The notes under the pieces: generated by a model
The model's database searches: none
Seen by the model: only the letters and a program-made list of their open reading frames with translations
Told to the model about the DNA's origin: nothing
Made by a program: the position numbers and the translations under genes
Assembly (NCBI GenBank): GCA_025449115.1
Contig: JAHLKC010000021.1
Location: forward strand, 310,001 to 374,000
Source: Chytridium lagenaria
Taxonomy: Eukaryota; Chytridiomycota; Chytridiomycetes; Chytridiales; Chytridiaceae
DNA: 64,000 nt
Direction of reading: 5' to 3'
Shown: positions 10,808-22,118 of the stretch, piece by piece
Layout: every line of letters starts with the position of its first letter
How positions within the stretch are numbered: the stretch's first letter is position 1

Positions 10808-13458
10808 ATGGCCACTGCAACTCCTCGAACGCTTTACGACAAGATCTTTGACGAGCATCTCGTCGACTACCTTGACCCCCCAACCCCCAAGACCCTTCCT
10901 TCCAACGCAACTCTCTCATCTACATTGACAGGCATCTCGTCCATGAAGTCACCTCTCCTCAAGCTTTCGAAGCTCTGAGGCTCGCCAAACAGACCCGTCA
11001 GGAGACCCGATTGCACCCTCGCTACTCTTGACCACAACATTCCTACCACCTCTAGAAGGAACTTTAAGAATGTGGAGGCCTTTGTCGAAGAGGCTGACTC
11101 GAGAACTCAGTGTCTTACCCTCGAAATGAATGTCAAGGGACTTTGGAATCACCTACTTTGGTTTGGATGATGCCCGTCAGGGTATCGTCCATGTCATTGG
11201 TCCAGAGCAAGGCTTTACTCTTCCCGTAAGTACTCCTAGTATGAACATTTCCTCGCCGTAGGCGAGTTTTGCCGCAGGCGAGTATATTAGGATCCAACAT
11301 AACTATTTGAACATTCGCCGAAGGCGTCTTGGTGTATTTCTTACTAGTATGAACATTCGCCAAAGACGTCTAGTGTATTACTACTTTTTGAACATTCGCC
11401 AAAGGCCTATTATCTCACAGCTGCGCAGCAGCTGATTATTCTTTTAATTAGTACACCTATAGTGGACATTAAATTTATCTACTTTTGCTACCATCAACAC
11501 AACCATTGCAAATCGTACCACCATACTGCATTTTATATTCTAATCTCCCACATCTTTATAAAAATAGGGAACCACAGTAGTGTGCGGAGACTCACACACT
11601 TCTACTCATGGAGCCTTTGGTGCTTTGGCGTTTGGTATTGGAACATCCGAGGTTGAACACGTTCTTGCTACCCAGACCCTCCCGCAAAAGAAATCCAAGA
11701 ACATGCGCATCAAAGTCACCGGCGTTCTTGCCACAGGTCTCACCTCCAAAGACGTCATGCTCCACATTATTGGTGTCATTGGTACAGCCGGTGGAACGGG
11801 TAGCGTCATTGAGTTTTGTGGAAACGTCATTGAGGCATTCTCCATGGAGGCTCGTATGTCAATGTGCAACATGTCCATTGAGGCTGGCGCGAGGGCTGGT
11901 ATGGTGGCGCCTGATGAGATTACGTTCGAGTACCTCCGCAACAGGCCTCCTTGCTCCCAAGGAGGGTCCCGAGTGGGATCGCGCTGTTGCCCACTGGAAG
12001 ACTCTCCGCACTGACCCTGGCGCCTTTTTCGACATTGACGTCCTCATCGACGCTGCCGATATCTCGCCAACCCTCACCTGGGGTACCAGTCCTCAAGACA
12101 CGGTCGCCATCACGGGTGCAGTCCCTGACCCTTCTCTCGTGTCCGACCCCGTCAAGAAGGAAGCCATGATCAAAGCCCTCGCCTACATGGGTCTCGAACC
12201 CAACACCCCAATGTCCCACATCCCTGTCGACAAAGTCTTTATTGGCTCTTGCACCAACTCTCGTATCGAGGATCTCCGCTCCGCCGCTCAGATTGCACGT
12301 GGCCGAAAAGTCGCCCCTAACGTCCACGCCATGGTCGTTCCTGGATCGGGTCTCGTCAAGCGTCAAGCGGAGGCTGAAGGTCTCGATCGGATCTTTATTG
12401 AAGCTGGGTTTGACTGGAGAGAGGCTGGGTGTTCCATGTGTCTTGGTATGAACCCGGACCAGCTTAAGCCTGGAGAACGGTGCGCGTCTACCTCCAACCG
12501 TAATTTCCAAGGTCGTCAAGGGCCGGGTGGGAGAACTCATCTTATGAGTCCTGCCATGGCTGCTGCGGCTGCGATTGCCGGTCGTCTTGCCGATGTGAGA
12601 GAATACAAGCCTCTTATAGAGACTACTGGTCACTCGGCTATTATTCTTGACGGGAAGACTTTCTTGGATAAGGATAACGTTCCTACCCCACCTGAACCTC
12701 TCCTCCCTTTTGCTGCTGCCGCTCGTGCCGCTGTTCCCACCACCACCACCTCTGCTTCTGCCCCCACAACTCCCGCGATCCCTTCTGGTCTCCAATCGTT
12801 TACCACCCTCACCAGCATTCCCATCCCCTTCCCTGTACCCAACTGCGACACTGACATGATCATCCCCAAGCAGTTTCTTAAAACCATTCGTCGCACAGGT
12901 CTTGGAAGCGCTCTGTTCCATGAAATCCGGTACGACGCGTCCGGTGCACCCCTCCCGGACTTTATCCTGAACAAGGCGCCCTACAACACGTCGAGCATTC
13001 TTGTCGCGCTGGATAACTTTGGGTGTGGCTCGTCAAGGGAGCATGCACCCTGGCGTTGTTGGACTTTGGTATCCGATGTATTGTAGCCCCTCCTTTGCCG
13101 ACATTTTCCGAACCAACTGCGTCAACAATGGTGTGTTGGCGCTTCAAGTTGACGGGGCGTCGCTCTCTACGCTGATGACTGAAGCGGAGGCTGGACGCAG
13201 TGTGACGGTTGATCTTGAGCATGGTGTGGTTAGGAATGCGGGTGGGGAGGTGATTGTGAGGTTTTTTGTGGAGGAGCATGTTCGGGGACGGTTGATGGCG
13301 GGTTGGATGAGATTGGGGTGACGTTGAGGAAGAGTTTGGGGAAGGTGGAGGAGTTTGAGAGGTGGAGGAGTGCGGAGAGGGGGTGGTTGGATGGAGTTGG
13401 GTTTGGTGGGAAGAAGGTTGTTGTTGCGAATGGAGGGGTGAAGAAGATGGATTGGTGA
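10808..13458 (+). CDS. LEU1: 3-isopropylmalate dehydratase, fused large and small subunits
   Basis: Isomerises 2-isopropylmalate to 3-isopropylmalate in leucine synthesis. It is the single-chain fungal form, with a LeuC-like half and a LeuD-like half. Seen: [39 protein letters not shown], the [4Fe-4S] ligand motifs [14 protein letters not shown] and [14 protein letters not shown], and [18 protein letters not shown]; then an Ala/Pro/Thr linker and the swivel domain with [19 protein letters not shown] and [14 protein letters not shown]. One intron, 11226-11567, joins FTLP to GTTVVCGD in frame. Frame changes caused by single-base indels lie at about 10900, 10990, 11135 (AAGGGACT where AAGGACT fits), 11945, 13055 and 13310; the last exon frame ends at TGA 13456-13458. 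Homoaconitase and aconitase are less likely given the linker and fusion order. Confidence 0.93.
11243..11434 (+). repeat. Array of short hairpin units inside the LEU1 intron
   Basis: GAACATT begins at 11243, 11309, 11351 and 11390. Each is followed by an inverted repeat of the type CGCC-NNN-GGCG; the first is a perfect CTCGCC-GTA-GGCGAG followed at once by TGCCGCAGGCGAG. A CAGCTG..CAGCTG palindrome at 11418-11434 closes the array. This makes the intron (342 nt) much longer than most introns in the window. Confidence 0.75.
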
Positions 13459-13865
13459 TGATGGCTTGTTTACATTTTTGTTTTTTTTTTTCTCTTCTGT
13501 TATTTTCTTGAAATGATTATGCTCCATTGTCATGGTAGACGCGGGTACCTCTTTTTCTTTTCTTTGATGTCGTCTAAGGTCTCTATAGTAGTTCTGTTTT
13601 TTTTGTTGTTTTTTTGTGTCGTTTGCCATACCTTGGTTTTTCTTTGGGTCTTGTCGTTGACCCCGTCTGATTCTGTTAGTTTTCTTTCCCCATCAGGTTG
13701 ATGGTTGTGACTCTTTTTTTTTCTTTTGCTATTGATAAAGCTGTGTTTGGTCTTGTGAACATCTATAAAACCTTTCTCGTCCACGTTTTTGCTGATTGAG
13801 AGTAGTGATAGTGGTGTCAACCTGAAACCGGAATTGTCGGTTTTTTTTCGAAAAGGAAGAAAACG
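13459..13865. other. Intergenic spacer between LEU1 and tRNase Z
   Basis: About 400 bases, T-rich, with no supported coding frame. It must hold the LEU1 3' end and the promoter of the downstream tRNase Z gene on the same strand. Confidence 0.5.
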
Positions 13866-16800
13866 ATGAAATGGTTCATCCAAATCCTTGGTGCTGCGAC
13901 GCACGATTCTCGGCCTAGTGTTATTGTACACTTTGATTCTCAGCGGTATCTGTTTAATTGTGGGAGGGCACGCAACGGCTTTGTAATGATCAACGGATAC
14001 GACTGTCGAAATTGAAAACCATGTTCTCACAAGAGTCTCTTGGGATTGCTTGGGTGGACTCCCTGGGATGTTGTTGACGGTTGCTGATGCGGGATCTAAA
14101 CAGATGAGGATTGTGGGACCGGCGGGGACGACGCATGCGTTGGCGGGGATGAGGCATTTTTTGTTTAGGTGAGATTTTGTTGTGCGTTGTGGAAGGTCGT
14201 TGTTTTACGTTGACGTCTTAAACTAATAAAAAACCTTTTGTCATCTAAACTGAACTTTTTTTTTTTTTGGGAAATAACTGTAATGTCGGGTTTGATGTTT
14301 TGGGGGTATTTAATAGACCGTCATTCATCGTCGACGCGATTGAACTCCCCGAAGACCTCCCCGAATACAAAGACGAAAACCTCACCGTCACCTCCATCCT
14401 CCTCTACCCAACCCACCTCCGACTCCCCTCCCACCTCCTCCCCTCCACCCCTCCCACCCGTCGCAGCCCAACGCCACCCCACCGTCGTCGTCAGATTGAA
14501 CGCACGGTCCTCAGCACCATGTTTGGAACGCCGCACTCTGAAACTCAAACGGAACAATCAACGTGTGGGAAGGCACCGGAACGACGGGTCAAGGGGTTGG
14601 AGAGGTTGCCTAAAATGGAGAGGAGGGAGATGAGTTTGGCTTTTGTGTGTCGAGGGCCGGATGTGCCGGGAAGGTGGATGCGGGAAGGCGAGAGGGCTTG
14701 GAGTTAAGGTTGGGACGGATTTTGGTGAGGGTTCATTCGGTTTTTTTTTTGCCTTCTTTTGTTGTTTTGAGTGCCATTTGTTTGTTTTTAATGCGATTTT
14801 TTGCTGTGTGCTATTTTTTATTTGCTCGCTGTCATTTGTTGTGATGCATCCGACGCGTTGAGATTTTTTCTTCTTTGTTAGGTATCCCAAGGGACGCGTA
14901 AATTTCTTTGTTACGTTTCAAACTGAACTGTTTCCGACTTTCTTTCCGCGTTTTCGCACCTACGTCCTTGGATTTATTTAACTAACGCTGTCATCTTTGC
15001 GGCTGCTCCTCAGGTCGTTTATCCCGTGGTGAATCCGTCACCCTTGACAACGGGACGGTCGTGCACCCACATCAATGCGTTGCGCCCACACGTCCTGGAT
15101 CCGTGTTCTGCGTCATTGATTGCCCCAACCCCTCCTACGTTGCGTCCATCATCGCATCACCAGGTCTAGAACCTGAAACTCTATGCAAGAGACCTGTTCG
15201 ATCTGTGGTTCATATGTTGGGGAAAGGGGTTTGGAACACCCAGAGTACCGGAAATGGATGGGGAGGTTTAGTGACGAGACACAGGTTTTTGTAGAGTTTG
15301 TTTTTTGATGGGGTTTTGATTGTTTGTTTTTTTTCTTTTCGTTGGTGTTTTAGCATATTGTGGCGAGTGTTGATCATACGCCTTGTGAAACGCTCCTTCA
15401 TTCTACTGTATCTATCAGCGGGTATCTTAACCGCATTGATCCCGATATCTTCCCTATGCCCTATTCAAGCGACGTTCCCGACATTGATTTAAGCAGCGGT
15501 AACGCCTATTTTCCCCCTCCTCTCCATTGCTTTTTATCCATTTAGCATCAACTCATATAGTGTTTTTTTTTTGTTTTTTTAAAGTTCCCAACCTCCCAAA
15601 GACCACCATTGCGTCTCGCCCTCAGCTTATTCATCAACTTGAACCCAAGACTATTGTGGATGCACGGGAGGTACCGAAACGTGCGCCACCACCTGATCCT
15701 GCGACGGATGATTTGCTGAGAAGGTGTTTGGAGGAGGTTGAGGCTGGGAAAACGAATGCGGTGGAGGCGAATGGATCCTCCCATGCTGCGGAGGGAGTCG
15801 ATGGGAAGGGTGAGATGGTGGTTGTGCCGTTAGGAACTGGGGCAGCCATACCATCTAAATATAGGAACGGTAAGATTGTTGCTGTGTTTTTTTTTCCCGT
15901 GTATATTTACTTTTGCGTTGGTTTTTTAGTTAGCTCGACTTTACTTTTGCTTCCTGAGGGCAATGTGATTTTGGATTCGGGGGAGGGGACGCTTGGACAA
16001 ATGTTTCGGCATTTTGGACCTGGAAGGTTTGAGGAGGAGGTGTTACGGGTTCGGCTTATGTTTGTGTCGCATCTTCATGCTGATCATCATCTTGGGACTG
16101 TTGGGTTGTTAAAACGGAGACGAGAGGTACGATCATCTTATTGGTCATACTACATACACTACTGATTCGGTTTTTTTTGGGGGGAATAAAAGCTTGACCT
16201 TGCGATGATTTCTAAAGGATGCGTACCCCCGCCTTTGTATGTTCTTGCGCCGAGGACGTTTTTGGATTGGTTGGATGAGTATGCGGATTGTGAGGATTTT
16301 GGATTGGATTCTTTTGTGCTTGTTGCGTCTGAGGAGGTGTTGTGGACGCCTCTTGATGAGAGGGAGGCGGGGGGTGATGGGAAGGTGAGAAGGATGGAGG
16401 AAGGGAGGGAACGGATGAATGGGATGGATGTAGATAAGAAAATTGGGAAGAGGTAATGATGACTTGTTTTGTTTTTTTGGTGGAGTTCTGATGCGGTTTA
16501 TTGGGTAGCGTTAAGGATATGATGGTTGCTACTGGTATGACCAGCATCCAAGCTGTTGGTGTCATTCACTGTCCCTCCGCCTATGGTGTCGTTCTTAAGC
16601 ATAAAAACGGGTCGTCCTTTGTGTAAAAACCTTTTTTTTTTTTTTTTTTTCCTTCACCTCGCATGGACGCCAAACTAAACCTTGTTTTTCGTATATTTAG
16701 ATTCTCTGGGGATTGCCGACCGACAGAAAACCTCGTCAAAGCGGGTCGTGGAGCGTCCTTACTTATTCATGAAGCTACGTTTGAAGACGATAAGCAACAT

Positions 16801-17179
16801 GAAGCTATTGAAAAGAAACACTGTACAGCTTCTGAAGCTGTTCAGGTCGCGAGAGAGTAAGCACTTTCCTCCCATCACCTCGTTCACCCGCCGTTTCCAT
16901 TCCTTCATTTATTGAACCCGTTATCATAGCATGCAAGCCGAACGTGTCCTCCTCACGCATTTCAGTCAACGATACCCGAAACTCCCAAATATTCAAGTTG
17001 ACTCGACCTCACCTACTTCTGACTCGTCCGTTGCGTCTAGGAAACGGAAATTGGGACAGGAGTTGATGGTTGGCGTTGCTTTTGATTCCATGAGAATTGG
17101 GATGGGTGAGTTTGGAAAGATGGAGAGGTTGATGGGACCTTTGAGGACTTTGTGGAGGGATGTGCAGGAGGGGGAGTAG
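13866..17179 (+). CDS. TRZ1: Ribonuclease Z, long form (tRNA 3' processing endonuclease)
   Basis: Removes 3' trailers from precursor tRNAs; the long form is nuclear and mitochondrial in other eukaryotes. Seen in order: an N-terminal inactive beta-lactamase half (KWFIQILGAATHDSRPSVIV, FDSQRYLFNCG, ending MRHFLF), FVCRGPDVPGRW, SRGESVTLDNGTVVHPHQC, DPDIFPMPYSS, then the active half with PLGTGAAIPSKYRN, GNVILDSGEGTLGQM, the zinc motif FVSHLHADHHLG, FSGDCRPTENL, LIHEATFEDDK and LLTHFSQRYPK. About nine exons are separated by short T-rich introns whose junctions keep conserved residues intact. Base losses break the frame at about 13962 (TGTGGGAGG for TGTGGGGAGG), 14025, 14690 and 15235. Stop at 17177-17179. 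All catalytic motifs that I can see are kept, so the gene is probably functional. Confidence 0.92.
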
Positions 17180-17382
17180 TGATGTTTTGTGGATTTGTGA
17201 ATTATAATGATATTTTTTTTTGGTGTTCTTGGCCATGCCGGTGAACTGTCATGTAACCTCGCAGATACGTATAGTCTTCTTGGACGAGACTTGTTGAATC
17301 TCTGAGTTTAACGCGTGACTCTTTCAATTATCAGCGTTTTGAGGAGCTGGATGGATCTTTGTAATATGCAAACTGTCTCGCC

Positions 17383-17692
17383 ATGGTCGGACGCCTGTAC
17401 ACCATCAACCGTATTTTCCTAGATACCTTTCGCTCCGAAATAAACGTTGACGTCGAACTCTTGCAAAAGTAAAAAAAATTGTCTTGTTACATCTTATGCA
17501 ATCCTATACGTTCTCTGTCTGTAAAGACAGCCGGATTTTCAATCGTATGTTATTTGCAATCATCGGCCATCAAATACTGCGAACTCCATTCCGCTCCATG
17601 CAGGATCTAGTCCAAAATTTTCAGTCCGAACGGATAGAGACAGAAGCTTCGAGGAAACGCGACTGAACGAGCTATATCGAGGTTTCCCTTAG
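17383..17692 (+). CDS. Small hypothetical protein, two exons
   Basis: Not recognised. The ATG at 17383 opens MVGRLYTINRIFLDTFRSE; a donor at 17469 (CAAAA|GTAAAA) and an acceptor ending at 17526 (GTAAAG|ACAGCC) join two open stretches in frame, giving about 83 residues that end FEETRLNELYRGFP at TAG 17690-17692. The intron would be 58 nt, normal for this genome. Support is only the intact frame across a plausible splice and its place 200 bases after the tRNase Z gene; no motif, signal peptide or membrane segment is visible. It could be chance. Confidence 0.35.
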
Positions 17693-17822
17693 TCACGTCT
17701 TAAAATGAAACGTCGCCTGTAAGTTTAATGACGACGTTTGGCACCAGAATATTTCAACTTTTGTCCAAACAAATGAGTTTGAGGTTCCCCTGAATCACGT
17801 CTCAATAAGGAACTACGCCTAT
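17680..17822 (+). repeat. Imperfect direct repeat of about 43 bp
   Basis: GAGGTTTCCCTTAGTCACGT at about 17680 recurs as GAGGTTCCCCTGAATCACGT at about 17769, with similarity continuing for about 43 bases to GTCGCCTGTA versus CTACGCCTATA. The copies are about 89 bp apart. The first overlaps the end of the small gene. Confidence 0.6.
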
Positions 17823-17869
17823 ATATATAGCATCACAATATCATGGCGAGAGTAGGCTGGAGCCAGAGT

Positions 17870-18178
17870 TCATTTCAAAGCCAGCAGTAAACCGAAAGCA
17901 TGAGCCCGGAAGCTGGCGCCAGAGTCTATTATTTTAAATAGCATAACGGGAATAGTTTCAAGAACTTTGACAGTAAGATTTTCTGTACAAGAGATTGAGA
18001 GCTCCTGATCTTTCACTTCCTTTTTGAAGCAGCGGCCAATTTGGAACATTTTGAACTCAACCGCCGGCTTTGTTCCATCAGAGTTGGATAGTTTGTGGAA
18101 ACATGGGATGCAGGCGCGCGCATCATCGGCGAGAGCGTTAAAAAAAAGGGTGACCGCTGATACGGCGTGGAAAGCCAT
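17870..18178 (-). CDS. Possible small secreted cysteine-containing protein
   Basis: A single uninterrupted frame of 102 codons with its own ATG and TGA. The start MAFHAVSAVTLFFNALADDA resembles a signal peptide, followed by a short mature part with four cysteines (ACIPCF, GRC, ISC) and a hydrophobic end. I recognise no family. The next gene, the first BTB-like gene, starts 400 bases away on the other strand, so the two would share a divergent promoter. Small secreted proteins are common in fungi, but a frame of this size can occur by chance. Confidence 0.3.
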   Translation of the reverse strand: MAFHAVSAVTLFFNALADDARACIPCFHKLSNSDGTKPAVEFKMFQIGRCFKKEVKDQELSISCTENLTVKVLETIPVMLFKIIDSGASFRAHAFGLLLALK

Positions 18179-18578
18179 GACGCATGCTGTAAATACCTTA
18201 ATGCATGTATATTTTGTGGGAAGGAATGATTTCCGATTACAAGAATTCTAGCATCAACGCTTCTACAGTAGAATGAGGGGCTTTACGCTGAATGCGCATG
18301 CACCTCATTACCGACATTCTGCTGTCAAGGTTAATTAGACGTCATGAGGTGCTGTGGTTCATTCACGTTGGTAGATGGCGTTACTAGAGGTACAAATCCT
18401 AAAGGTACACGACCAATAACAGTGTATTTCAGAAGATTACACGTCTCAAATGACTTCATCCAACTGATTAATGGACAGTGGAGCGAGGAAGCGAAAAAAT
18501 GGAAAGCATGACGATTTATAATTAAATACTATGTATATCTAGACTTTCTTTCTTTGAGTTTCGACATCACATACAGAG
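18179..18578. other. Intergenic, probable promoter of the first BTB-like gene
   Basis: No gene seen. Rather AT-rich near 18500-18545, just before the ATG at 18579. Confidence 0.4.
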
Positions 18579-20364
18579 ATGCGGACAGTTAAAAGGTCCG
18601 AACAAAGCCAGAAAGTCCGAACAAAAAAAAATTTAGTATTGATGGAGAAGCAAGAGGACTCTCCAACCCAGCAGATGTCAGAATCCACCCACATTCAAAG
18701 CGAGAGTTCAAACTTGAATTCATCAGAAGCTAGACTGGACCCTGTGATTCATAAAGTATTGGTATGGCGTCAAGAATCTCCGGCAGTTTTATTGGAAAGA
18801 AAAACATCCGCTCCACCTGCCCGTGTTGAAAGCGAGCCTGACAAAGCTGTTGTCGAGAATGTAGACACCTCCTCAGAGCAGCAGCTACCACCACCCGCAG
18901 ATATTTTAAACAATCCTAAGGAGTCAATCTCAAGATCCGCAACTCTCAATCAACTTGGGGATTCTGCAATGACTCTGGAGCCTCAGGAGTCTTCCTTGTA
19001 CCAGAAGGTTCACGATTTTTTCGAGGGTGATGTGGGCGACGCAGACGCTCTCACCGACCTTGAAGACGAATTTGATAGACTTCTACCCACTTTATCGACG
19101 AAACAAGTCTCTTTCGCTGACCTTCATACTGCCGATATGCTTATCCGACTCAAACATACAGGCACTCAGCTCCCCGTCCATAAAATCATGTCGAATCTAA
19201 CTTAGTCCTTAATGAATCGCCAATTAAAAAAATGCATGGTGGGTTGCGGGGGACTGGCCGTGTATCTGGTTAGACCCCCCATATCCGAACGAATTCAGGA
19301 TTTGCCTTGAAATGCTTTATAAGAAGGATTCTATTGAGATAAGCACAGAGCATTTGGAGAGAGCATTTGGAGCCATTTTCTGCAATGCGGTATATCTGAA
19401 TTTAAAACGAATTGAAAGTTTATTTGATCTCTAAGTAAGTATAAATTTCTCCTTTTCATTTTTGCTCATTTATTCTTGGGTCGACGCGTTCTAAAATGAT
19501 ATAGATTCTGGGATAATTGGGAAGGTATAAGCCGATCTCCGACATTTTCTTGCGAAGGCGATGTTCCGTTTGATCTTCTTCACATCATTCTCATTCCAGA
19601 AGTTTGCACAAAGTCCCCGTTCGTTGCCCTTAGAGTGCTTATGCGTTGGTGTATGTCGTCTGATGATTTCTACAACGAGTATCTTGGAGACATTCGACCG
19701 CTTGTAGCAACGTATTTGAACCGTGATTCGAAAGAAGATTCCATCAGCCACAGAGAAGCGTTGGAGCTCTTAAGGCTTTACCCGAAAGTGTTTGACAACA
19801 TTTTTCCCGCTGCCGCCGTGGCCAGAAATATGGGAAGATAAGTTGATGGCTGTGGAGGACGAGAAGAAGGAATTGGAGAAACCGGGGAGGCTTGGGCAAC
19901 GTTTTTTTTATAGTCTGATCAAGACTTTGCGTCGAGAGGTTGCTAGAGGGTACATCTTGTATTTCAAAAGCGGTGAAGCGTTTCCGTTGCCAACGGTTGA
20001 TGCTTATGATATTTTCGCCTTCGCCTTTGTGTGCTTTCTCGGGATCCTCATAGGCTTTTCATTGGCTTGGCCCACATTCAAATCGATTGAGGCCTCGAGG
20101 GCCGTCTTGAATACTGTCAGTGATATATTCTTTTTGTTGTCAACGGTCCGTGTTAGCTGGTCTTTTAGGTCCTTTTTGCCCACAATTACCGCAATTCTTC
20201 TTGGGACTCTCATCGAAATTGTTTGGAGCCCCTGCAAACGTTATCGGCGATTTTTGTCGACGTCAACCAGGCTTGCTCGTTCCAACTCCTTTTCTATGTT
20301 GGCCAAATCGGCTCCTTCTCACCCTCGATTACTCGACGAAAATGAAGTAGACACCCCTCGTTGA
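18579..20364 (+). CDS. BTB/POZ-like protein 1 with C-terminal membrane segments
   Basis: The N-terminal 170 residues are Ser/Glu-rich and probably disordered. A BTB-like domain then begins at FADLHTADMLIRLKHTGTQL, followed by PVHKIM and, after a frame change at 19204, FRICLEMLYKKDSIEIS and HLERAFGAIF. After an intron (about 19432-19501) comes a helical BACK-like region (FVALRVLMRWCMSSDDF, LELLRLYPKVFDNIFPA), then a frame change at about 19835 into a membrane part with DIFAFAFVCFLGILIGFSL and probably a second helix (LLGTLIEIV), and a basic Ser-rich tail. In other families BTB domains mediate dimerisation and cullin-3 binding; here the substrate is unknown. The order BTB, BACK-like region, membrane helix is repeated in BTB-like gene 3 nearby. 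The gene belongs to the five-member array 18.6-26.3 kb. Confidence 0.6.
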
Positions 20365-20899
20365 GCTTTTTTGTTCTTTTGTTTGCAAAATTGAAGTAGA
20401 CACCCCTCGTTGACCTTATTTGTTTCTTTTGTTTGAAGTTACTCTCAAAATTATCTTTTTTCACACTTGTGTGATATGTTGAGCAAGCTATCTTTCCCAG
20501 CCCCTTGGTGTACCGTTTGTTACACTTTTTTTTTTGATGTCTATCTTCGTCCATTCTTTAACCCGTGTAGATCTTTATTATTGCGCTGGTTTAGAGGTTT
20601 TGCTAGGAGGATGGCAGCACATTGTTTTATTCAATTTACTTGTTCGTTAGGGCGTTGACCTTTTTTTCTTCTTTTCTTTAAAGTTACTACAGAATTTACC
20701 TTTTCCTACACTTGCGCCATATATTGAGCAAGCTATCTTTCCGAGTCCCATGGTTGTACCGTTTGTTTCCTTCTTTTTTTTTTTTGATGTTTGTCTTCCT
20801 CCACTCTACCCATGTGTATTTTTATCATTGCGCTGGTTTGAAGTTTCTGTTGAGAGGAAGGGAGAATATTGTTTTTTCAATTTGCTTGTTCGTTACGAC
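20339..20899 (+). repeat. Tandem duplication behind BTB-like gene 1
   Basis: Two nested duplications. AATGAAGTAGACACCCCTCG at 20341 recurs at about 20390 (about 49 bp apart), so the end of gene 1 is partly copied into its 3' flank. Then a unit of about 245 bp starting CGTTGACC at 20408 is repeated from 20653 to about 20899; shared landmarks are GAGCAAGCTATCTTTCC, TGTACCGTTTGTT, TTGCGCTGGTTT and TTCAATTT..CTTGTTCGTTA. The copies are diverged but collinear. No coding frame is supported in it. Confidence 0.75.
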
Positions 20900-21135
20900 G
20901 CCTTTCGTAAATAAAGTTTTATGCATTTCGTCTCATTCTTCACAGAAGTCAAACCTATTTTTATCAAGCTAATGATGCTCGGATTTTTCTTGCGAGCAAA
21001 ATAGAGGTAATGGGAGAATTCGAACATACAGCAGCCATAGCAATAAACACCTGAAAGTTTCAAACGGAAATCACACACGACAACGAGGAGGAAAGAAGTG
21101 AAAAACAGGTCGCCCAAAGGAATAATCGCGAAATA

Positions 21136-22118
21136 CTAGAATTCCTGAAAGATTGCAATTAAATCGTCAAGTGAGACTCCTCTTCCGCGGCTGGTATTCC
21201 ATGCCTTTGACTTGGCTTTATGCCTAGCAACGTCTGCATAAATACTGAGAGCGATGGTTGCTGGGAATATTTCTTCAAATGCCCGCGGAAAACGCACTCT
21301 GTAGCCAAGTATCGTTTGTTTAACTTGCAAATCATCGCCCAGCTCCTCTAACCACGAATCCAAAAGAATCTTGACTTCGCCCACAATCTTCCATCTATCA
21401 TTGGTATAGGGTGACGCATTCCACCAGCTCAAAATCATCATGAGTCGCCGATACCGCTCCTTGCTCAAAACTGTGTTTGCTCAAGATTAAATCAATAATC
21501 CAAAAGTCGGTCGGCGCAACGGCGATAAAGTCACAATTAACTTCCGTCCAATGCAAAGAAAACCTGATTTTAATGTAAGCAAGCCTTAACGAATAGCTGT
21601 TCTCACATCCTGCAGAGATAGATTTTCAACTCATCGAATTGAAGGTACTGCGCGTTCCGGATCAACCCTTCAAAGTTTTCAATCGTATTCTCCAAGTTTA
21701 ATCTGATAGAATCCTTCTGATACATCATTTCAAGGCATACGAGAAACTGACGCGGAGATGGTGGATCTATTTCCACATACTCCATATTGATGCCTTTTTT
21801 TTGGATAAAAATGCCACCGTTCCATTTTGGAGCTGCTTGTAAAATTGGATAATGTTTGATGATGTCTTTGTGCGAGGGGAACAGCATGCCACTGTTGGTC
21901 AAGCGCAGGAGAATGTCACAAGTCCCAATGTCGGAAAAGGTGAGTGCCGGGTAACCTCCGTCATTGCTTGACCCAACGAGAATGAATTTGCTGTCATCCA
22001 CCATATCAATAAATTCGGACAAAAACTTTTCGTAAGCAAAAAACTGATGGACTTCCCCACCACGACACACAACAATCAAACACCGTGGGACCTTCAGTGA
22101 CCTCCGGAGTGCCGACAT
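21136..22118 (-). CDS. BTB/POZ-like protein 2
   Basis: The BTB-like domain runs from LTFSDIGTCDILLRLTNSGM and FPSHKDIIKHY to PPSPRQFLVCLEMMYQKDSI and LIRNAQYLQFDELKIYL. A GT donor after TGCAGGAT at about 21608 and an acceptor at about 21567 give a phase-2 intron in the same place as in the other family members. The second exon encodes LILSKHS and, after a one-base frame change, RLMMILSWWNAS, DRWKIVGEVKILLDSWLEEL and RVRFPRAFEEIFPATIAL, the same BACK-like region as BTB-like proteins 4 and 5. No membrane helix follows; it stops at 21136 after a basic tail. The start is uncertain: the frame stays open upstream but overlaps the opposite-strand gene 3, and the long disordered N-terminus of relatives 1 and 4 is missing. 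Confidence 0.55.

Noticed and set aside
11920..12921. Long 333-codon minus-strand frame
   Set aside because: It lies fully antisense to the conserved LEU1 coding sequence and its translation has no recognisable family.
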